Below, piece after piece: positions 6,041 through 10,753 of a stretch of 10,753 nucleotides of DNA (positions within the stretch are counted from its first letter, which is position 1; every line of letters begins with the position of its first letter). The notes below the pieces were generated by a model. The model made no database searches, was not told where the DNA came from, and saw only the letters and a list, made by a program, of their open reading frames with translations. Origin of the DNA: a bacterium (GTDB lineage Bacteria; UBP18; UBA7526); the NCBI GenBank assembly GCA_011049955.1, contig DRGV01000092.1, forward strand, positions 1 to 10,753, given 5' to 3'. The position numbers were made by a program, and so were the translations under genes.

Positions 6041-7894
6041 ATGGAAGAGAAATTAAAGAAAGAACTGGGACTTCTCGATGTCTTCTGCATTGCCTCGGGC
6101 GCCATGATCAGTTCTGGTTTATTTATTCTGCCTGCCTTAGCATATGCTAAGACCGGGCCGGCCATGGTCTTCTCTTATATTTTGGCTGGCCTTCTCATCT
6201 TGCCCGCCATGCTTGCTAAGGCGGAACTGGTCACTGCTATGCCCAAGGCAGGGGGAGTCTATTTCTTTATTGAAAGAAGTATGGGGGCTGCTGCCGGTAC
6301 CATAGGTGGGTTTACCAGCTGGTTCTCCCTGAGTTTTAAAAGCGCCTTCGCCCTGGTGGGGATAGGTATATTTGCCAAGTTTCTTTTCCCGGGCATCGAT
6401 TACAGATTCATCGCGGTTGCCTGCTCTCTCTTCTTTATGTTCGTAAATATCATGGGGGTTAAACATACCGGGAGACTCCAGATAGCACTGGTTCTTTCTC
6501 TCATTGGCATACTTGTTTTATATGTTCTTCGTGGTTCTTTCTCTATTCAACATTCCAGATACATTCCTTTTATGCCTTTTGGTATAGGTTCTATCTTTGC
6601 TACCGCAGGTCTGGTCTTTATTTCCTTTGGGGGCCTAACGAAGATATGCTGCGTTGCCGAAGAGGTAAAGAATCCGGGACGAAATATACCCCTGGGGATG
6701 TTTCTTGCTTTTAGTATAGTAATGGTTCTCTATGCTTTAATTACCTTGGTAACCGTAGGCTTGCTTGATCCCCAAATACTTTCCAGTTCTCGTACCCCCC
6801 TCTCGCTTGGTGCCAGCACTTTCATGGGGACTACGGGAGGTGTGGTATTGGCCATTGCTGCCTTCCTGGCCTTCATCTCCACGGCTAATGCCGGGATCTT
6901 AACCGCCTCTCGGGATTCCCTGGCTATGAGCCGGGATCAACTTCTGCCCGGGTTCTTCAAGAAGGTCGGCTCCAAATTTAAAACTCCTTATGCTTCCATA
7001 ATCGTTACCACTTTCTTCATGATTATCGTTATCTTATTCTTAAGTCTGGAGAATTTGGTCAAGACCGCCTCTACTCTAATGATTCTATTGTTCGCCTTTG
7101 TAAACCTATCTGTGATCATTATGCGGGAAAGCAAGATACAGACCTATCGCCCAAAATTCCGCTCTCCTCTCTATCCCTGGATTCAGATCTTAGCCATTGG
7201 TAGTTATGGATTTCTCATTTTTAAAATGGGAAGGCTTCCCCTCGAAATAACGGGAATTTTTATCGCTTGTGCCCTGGCCTGGTATCTGGTCTATGCCCGG
7301 GCTAAGGTAAGCCGTCGTTCGGCCCTGATGCATGTTGTGGAGCGCATCACCGCCAAAGAATTAAAAGGTACCACCTTACGAGATGAATTAAGGGAGATTA
7401 TAATTGAGCGAGACAGGATCGTTGAAGATAGATTTGATCGCCTGATAAGAAACTCCAAAATTTTAGATATAGACCATTCTATATCACTAAAAGAGATGTT
7501 TCAAATGCTCTCCGCTACCCTCTCCCAGCGCGCAGGAATAGATGAAAAGACCCTCTTTGATCTCTTTATGGAGAGGGAGAAGCAGACCAGTACCGTGATT
7601 GCCCCCGGGCTGGCTATACCCCACGTCATTGTCAAAGGAGTCCAAAAGTTTGACATTCTCTTAGTTCGTTGCAAAGAAGGGATTATCTTTCCCGATATCC
7701 CCCAACCGGTACACACCATGTTTGTTCTGGTGGGTTCTACTGACGAACGCAATTTCTACCTCCGCGCTTTAGCGGCCATTGCCCAGATTGCCCAGGATAA
7801 AGACTTCGATAAGAATTGGTTAAAGGCCCGCAATATTGAGGAATTACGAGATATTATTCTCCTGGCGGAAAGGAAACGCATCGGCATAGTCTAA
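6041..7894 (+). CDS. APC-family amino-acid permease with C-terminal PTS EIIA (PtsN-like) domain
   Basis: 617 residues. The first ~420 form a transporter of the amino acid-polyamine-organocation type: an N-terminal LGLLDVFCIASGAMISSGLFILP segment with the glycine-rich unwound-helix motif of the family, GGVYFFIERSMG (71-82), FISFGGLTKICCVAEEVKNPGRNIP (193-217), and about twelve hydrophobic segments. A linker (about 421-465) leads to a PTS EIIA type-2 domain (about 466-612). There, PGLAIPHV (522-529) matches the phosphorylation-site motif G-x-A-I-P-H of PtsN and fructose/mannitol EIIA, with His528 as the phosphorylatable residue. Inference: uptake or exchange of amino acids whose activity is gated by phosphoryl status of the nitrogen-PTS. 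The substrate cannot be told from sequence. The start lies 7 bases after lptE with only a weak or distant GGAG (6021-6024), which suggests translational coupling. No EI or HPr gene is in the window. Confidence 0.9.
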   Translation: MEEKLKKELGLLDVFCIASGAMISSGLFILPALAYAKTGPAMVFSYILAGLLILPAMLAKAELVTAMPKAGGVYFFIERSMGAAAGTIGGFTSWFSLSFKSAFALVGIGIFAKFLFPGIDYRFIAVACSLFFMFVNIMGVKHTGRLQIALVLSLIGILVLYVLRGSFSIQHSRYIPFMPFGIGSIFATAGLVFISFGGLTKICCVAEEVKNPGRNIPLGMFLAFSIVMVLYALITLVTVGLLDPQILSSSRTPLSLGASTFMGTTGGVVLAIAAFLAFISTANAGILTASRDSLAMSRDQLLPGFFKKVGSKFKTPYASIIVTTFFMIIVILFLSLENLVKTASTLMILLFAFVNLSVIIMRESKIQTYRPKFRSPLYPWIQILAIGSYGFLIFKMGRLPLEITGIFIACALAWYLVYARAKVSRRSALMHVVERITAKELKGTTLRDELREIIIERDRIVEDRFDRLIRNSKILDIDHSISLKEMFQMLSATLSQRAGIDEKTLFDLFMEREKQTSTVIAPGLAIPHVIVKGVQKFDILLVRCKEGIIFPDIPQPVHTMFVLVGSTDERNFYLRALAAIAQIAQDKDFDKNWLKARNIEELRDIILLAERKRIGIV

Positions 7895-7910
7895 TCGTAA
7901 AGAAGGGATT

Positions 7911-7940
7911 CAAACGGATGGCAGCGGATGCAAACGGAAA
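7911..7940 (+). repeat. Three imperfect 10-base direct repeats
   Basis: CAAACGGATG, GCAGCGGATG and CAAACGGAAA lie end to end just after the permease gene. This is another short-period word at a gene border, different from those in and after leuS. No function is assigned. Confidence 0.7.
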
Positions 7941-7982
7941 GTAGATGCAATACGAATAGACTGTTTTATATAGATGGAACTT

Positions 7983-8096
7983 AATTTCCAATTACCAATT
8001 CCTAATTCCTAATGAAATTCTTAATGTCCAATGCCAAAAGGCCAAAAGATTTTTTGGAAATTAAACATTTGAGAATTGGACATTTTATTGGAAATT
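7983..8096. repeat. Nested inverted repeats in the gap before pabB-pabC
   Basis: Outer arms AATTTCCAAT (7983-7992) and ATTGGAAATT (8087-8096) are exact reverse complements. Inner arms AATGTCCAAT (8023-8032) and ATTGGACATT (8075-8084) are also exact. A small CCAAAA/TTTTGG stem (8042-8047 / 8052-8057) lies at the centre. Between the left arms are CCAATT/CCTAATT words (about 7988-8012). As RNA or extruded DNA this could fold into one long, interrupted hairpin. It could be a small palindromic element or an accumulation of intergenic words. No gene or clear promoter was found in the 286-base gap. Confidence 0.75.
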
Positions 8097-8136
8097 GCCT
8101 GCCCGCCATCGCTACGCTCAGGCGTTAGCAGGCGGG
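8097..8136. repeat. GC-rich structured intergenic element
   Basis: A 40-base GC-rich island in AT-rich surroundings, abutting the nested inverted repeat. GCCTGC (8097-8102) pairs with GCAGGC (8128-8133), and CGCC (8104-8107) with GGCG (8121-8124). An alternative register pairs CCCGCC (8102-8107) with GGCGGG (8131-8136), and an inner stem can form from GCTA-CGC and GCG-TTAGC. The sharp composition change suggests a dispersed repeat inserted at this site. Confidence 0.7.
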
Positions 8137-8180
8137 GATATTAGATATTAGAAATTTAACAGTTTAGATTTTGGTGATAA

Positions 8181-10085
8181 ATGTATCATCCCTTTAATGA
8201 AGAGGATTTAAATTGCCTAATTAATCCTCATATCTCTTCTCCCTTTGTTTTCCTTGAAACCGCTTCTTTTAATCCCGGGAATGAAAAATCCTTACTATTC
8301 TCCTCTTTTTGTGATTTTCTTCTTTTCTACCCAGGTGATAATTTGGACTCATTCTTTAGAAAAATGGAAGACTATCTCCAGATGGGATTTTGGCTTAGCG
8401 GTTTCTTTTCTTATGAGTTTGGTTATTTTTTAGAACCTTCTTTATCTGAATTTAGACCTGAGTATACTAATTCTCCATTAGTTTGGCTGGGTGTTTGTAG
8501 AGAACCTTTAATTTTTTACCACAAAGACCACAACAAAAGCCGAAAGAAAATTAAGGGGCACTCTTCACATTGTGAGTTAAAGAACTTAGGGCCTAGTCTG
8601 AATGAAACTGAATACTATTCCGGCATTAGGAATATCAAGAGGCAGATAGAAGAAGGACAAACCTACCAGGTCAATTTTACCTTTAAGTATAAATTCGATT
8701 TCCAAGGAAGTATTTTAGACTTTTATTTAAACCTACGCAGGGCACAACCCACTTCTTATATGGCATTTCTTAATACTGGAAAAGAGTATATTCTTTCTCT
8801 ATCACCAGAACTTTTCTTCCATCTAAAGAAAGATCAAATTAAGGTTAGACCTATGAAAGGCACCCTATCGCGCGGCTACTTACTAAATGAGGATGAAGAA
8901 AGAATACATTGGCTTAAAAATGACATCAAAAATCGTGCTGAAAATGTTATGATTGTTGACCTTATGAGGAATGATTTAGGAAGAATTTCGAAGACCGGGA
9001 CGGTTGTGGTTGAAGAATTATTTGAGGTGGAAAAGTATCGGACTTTACATCAAATGGTATCTACCATTAAGAGTTCTTTAAAAAAAGGAATATCTTTTAA
9101 AGAAATATTTCAAGCTCTATTTCCTTCGGGTTCGGTAACCGGGGCTCCCAAGATAAGCACCATGAAGATTATTGCTGAATTAGAGAAGGAGTCACGTCAT
9201 ATATACACTGGGGCCATAGGATACATATCTCCTCACCGTGAGGCATCTTTTAATGTTGCCATAAGAACAATTTTAATCAGAGAGGGAAAGGGAGAGATGG
9301 GCGTGGGGGGAGGAATCGTATATGACTCATGGCAAGATCAGGAGTATAAAGAGGCTCATTTGAAGGCTCATTTTTTAACCCAAAAATTTCCTCAGTTTAG
9401 TCTAATAGAAAGTATACGTTGGGAGAGAGAAAAAGGTTTTCACCTTTTAGACTTACATCTTAATAGGCTTACAAATTCTGCCCGTTATTTTCAAATACCT
9501 CTGGATTTAGAAGAGGTAAAGAAGAGACTGGCAGCATTGGAAACAAAACTTCGGAAAGAGTGGTATAAAGTTCGGGTTCTTGTTAATTTAGAAGGAGAAA
9601 TTGAAATTAATTATCAGCCCTTGGGAGAGACGATCCTTCCCGTGAAAGTAAAATTAAGCCGCAAAAGAATAGATCCCACCAATCTATTTCTTTATCACAA
9701 GACTACCTATAGACATCTTTATGACAGAGAAAAATCCTTAGCAAATAAAGAAGGTTTCTTTGAAGTTATCTTCATAAATAGCAGGGGAGAACTTACCGAG
9801 GGGGCAATTTCAAATATATTTCTTCTCATCCAGGACAAATTATTTACCCCCTCCCTAACCTGTGGTTTATTGCCTGGAGTTCTAAGACAACATTTATTGG
9901 AAAAAGGGGAAGTTAGTGAAAGAGTGCTATATCTCGATGATATTTTGCCGGCCCAAAAAGTTTTTATTGGCAATTCAGTTCGTGGTCTTTTAGAAGTAGA
10001 AATTTGTCTCCCTTCCCTAAAGAAGGAATATCAAGAGACCAGATATAAGGCCCAGGCCCAGATTGAGGCCATAGAGACTGCTTAG
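8181..10085 (+). CDS. pabBC: Aminodeoxychorismate synthase component I fused to aminodeoxychorismate lyase (PabB-PabC)
   Basis: 634 residues from ATG 8181, with GGTGAT (8173-8178) as a weak ribosome binding site. Residues 1-405 are a chorismate-binding enzyme: LSLSPELFF (205-213), PMKGT (224-228), DLMRNDLGRI (260-269), GSVTGAPK (317-324) and a C-terminal GVGGGIVYDS (374-383). Lys226 in PMKGT is the residue that distinguishes aminodeoxychorismate synthases (PIKGT) from anthranilate synthases (PIAGT). Residues 406-634 are a fold-type IV PLP enzyme: catalytic Lys507 in HKTTYR (506-511), LTEGAISNIF (538-547) and GLLPGVLR (562-569). Together the two halves turn chorismate plus ammonia into p-aminobenzoate for folate synthesis. 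The glutamine amidotransferase partner PabA is not in the window. The gene is AT-richer than leuS and the permease, and with the permease it separates lptE from holA, so a later insertion is plausible. Confidence 0.95.
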   Translation: MYHPFNEEDLNCLINPHISSPFVFLETASFNPGNEKSLLFSSFCDFLLFYPGDNLDSFFRKMEDYLQMGFWLSGFFSYEFGYFLEPSLSEFRPEYTNSPLVWLGVCREPLIFYHKDHNKSRKKIKGHSSHCELKNLGPSLNETEYYSGIRNIKRQIEEGQTYQVNFTFKYKFDFQGSILDFYLNLRRAQPTSYMAFLNTGKEYILSLSPELFFHLKKDQIKVRPMKGTLSRGYLLNEDEERIHWLKNDIKNRAENVMIVDLMRNDLGRISKTGTVVVEELFEVEKYRTLHQMVSTIKSSLKKGISFKEIFQALFPSGSVTGAPKISTMKIIAELEKESRHIYTGAIGYISPHREASFNVAIRTILIREGKGEMGVGGGIVYDSWQDQEYKEAHLKAHFLTQKFPQFSLIESIRWEREKGFHLLDLHLNRLTNSARYFQIPLDLEEVKKRLAALETKLRKEWYKVRVLVNLEGEIEINYQPLGETILPVKVKLSRKRIDPTNLFLYHKTTYRHLYDREKSLANKEGFFEVIFINSRGELTEGAISNIFLLIQDKLFTPSLTCGLLPGVLRQHLLEKGEVSERVLYLDDILPAQKVFIGNSVRGLLEVEICLPSLKKEYQETRYKAQAQIEAIETA

Positions 10086-10111
10086 AGATTTCTGAAAAAG
10101 TCAGAAATCTC
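10085..10111 (+). other. Perfect hairpin between pabB-pabC and holA
   Basis: An 11-bp perfect stem GAGATTTCTGA (10085-10095) / TCAGAAATCTC (10101-10111) with loop AAAAG begins on the last base of the pabB-pabC stop codon. No T-run follows (GCTTAAGAAAG), so it is not a standard terminator. It may be an RNA-processing or stabilising stem, or partly terminate transcription before holA. Confidence 0.7.
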
Positions 10112-10129
10112 GCTTAAGAAAGTGTGGGA

Positions 10130-10702
10130 ATGAGATACCAAGATTTCATAAGAGAAATCAACGCCGGTAGAATAGGGCCGGTTTACTTGTTTAGTGGAGA
10201 AGAAGAATATCTGAAAGAGGATGCCCTCCGAAGAATAAAAGAGGCCTTAATAAAGTCGGCATTCTTACAGTTTAACTATGATCTTCTCTCTGGCAAGGAA
10301 ATAAGCGGGACAGAACTTTTGAATAAACTTTTAACTCTACCTGTAGGAGAAGGGAAAAGGTTGATAGTAATAAGGGATGCCCAGAAATTAAATCCCTTTG
10401 CTAAAGAGAGAATAATAGAATATTTGGAAAGCCCTTCCCGAACCAGCTGTCTCATTCTTTGGGCCCCTAAAGTAGACTTAAGGAAGAAATTTTATGCCAC
10501 CATAGAAAAGCAAGGGGAATCTGTTACTTTCTATCCCTTGAGGAATAGGGAATTGTCTCTCTGGGTGAGGGACCATCTCTTTCGGGGGAAGAAAAGGATC
10601 TCTGTCAATGCCCTTAATCTTCTGATTGAGAGAGTGGGGAATAATCCGGGAGAGGATACCCAGGGCCTCCTTTTCTCTCTTCTTTCCTATAGCATCAGTT
10701 AG
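10130..10702 (+). pseudogene. holA: DNA polymerase III delta subunit, N-terminal half, broken by an inversion junction
   Basis: Starting at ATG 10130 (a GTG at 10124 is possible; both have weak ribosome binding sites), residues 1-172 follow HolA: IGPVYLFSGEEEYLKEDALRRI (15-36), GKRLIVIRDAQKL (75-87), SCLILWAPKVDLRKKFYATIEKQGESVTFYPL (106-137) and LNLLIERVGNN (162-172). HolA opens and loads the beta sliding clamp during replication. The family is usually about 330-340 residues; this frame stops at 10700-10702 after 190. After about base 10645 the + strand translation (PGEDTQGLLFSLLSYSIS) no longer resembles HolA, while the opposite strand does. The gene is therefore interrupted here by an inverted segment. 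Its position downstream of leuS and lptE supports the identification. Confidence 0.88.
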
Positions 10703-10753
10703 TTCGAAGATGGTATGGCTCTTTACCATCCCTACCAGGCTTTCTACATCTTC
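10640..10753 (-). pseudogene. holA: Inverted internal fragment of holA (domain III region), running off the window
   Basis: Read on the - strand from the right edge, the bases encode EDVESLVGMVKSHTIFELTD, then AIGKKREKEALGILSRI, which matches the start of HolA domain III (pattern D-V-E-x-L-V … I-F-E-L-T-D-A-I … A-L-x-I-L). That segment normally lies some 20-25 residues beyond the RVGNN point where the + strand copy fails. Left of about 10640 the - strand reading (PHSLNQKIKGID…) is simply antisense of the N-terminal half. So the same gene is present in two opposed pieces joined at about 10640-10646. The missing middle should lie past the window edge. Confidence 0.85.

Noticed and set aside
7961..7972. 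Possible -10 box (TTTTATATA) for pabB-pabC
   Set aside because: No -35 match at suitable spacing and more than 200 bases from the start codon; AT-rich words of this kind are common in this gap.
8245..8433. Small + strand frame inside pabB
   Set aside because: A different frame within the strongly supported PabB domain; its hydrophobic look comes from T-rich codons.
10703..10753. Separate small - strand gene at the right edge starting at the Met codon 10727-10729
   Set aside because: The translation continues open past this Met to the edge and matches internal HolA sequence, so it is a fragment of holA and not a new gene.

Overview
The window looks like a stretch of a diderm (outer-membrane) bacterial genome of moderate to low G+C. 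Evidence for an outer membrane is an LptE-type LPS-assembly lipoprotein directly behind leuS. The dense short-period repeats between genes, a GC-rich structured intergenic word, and an amino-acid permease fused to an EIIA domain resemble uncultivated candidate-phylum genomes (an Omnitrophota-like lineage is my guess, low confidence). No rRNA, tRNA, CRISPR array or insertion sequence was recognised.

Layout, all genes on the + strand except one fragment. Left block (3-1947): a secreted protein cut by the window's left edge, with an Ig-like N-terminal part and a C-terminal peptidase M15-like domain, followed 19 bases later by a membrane-anchored FG-GAP/VCBS repeat protein. A strong hairpin closes this block. 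Second block (2069-2701): a single gene joining a DUF4190-like two-helix membrane module to a GspG-like pseudopilin globular domain, with its own terminator. Third block (2772 to the right end): a good sigma70-type promoter drives leuS, then lptE, then an APC permease with a C-terminal PTS EIIA domain. After a 286-base repeat-filled gap comes a PabB-PabC fusion (p-aminobenzoate synthesis for folate), then holA (DNA polymerase III delta).

The order leuS-lptE-...-holA matches the leuS-lptE-holA operon of E. coli. Here two unrelated metabolic/transport genes and a repeat block sit between lptE and holA.

Two observations stand out. First, leuS carries short-period repeats at three places, all in frame: a 7-base repeat in the editing domain, and two copies of an 8-base repeat block whose first 36 bases are identical, 210 bases apart, in the anticodon-binding domain. 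Similar short-period repeats fill the neighbouring non-coding gaps, so this looks like an intergenic repeat family that has entered an essential gene. Second, holA is broken at about 10640-10646. The + strand encodes its N-terminal half, while the last ~108 bases encode a downstream part of the same protein on the - strand. This is an inversion junction, either real or a chimeric assembly/amplification artefact at a contig end.
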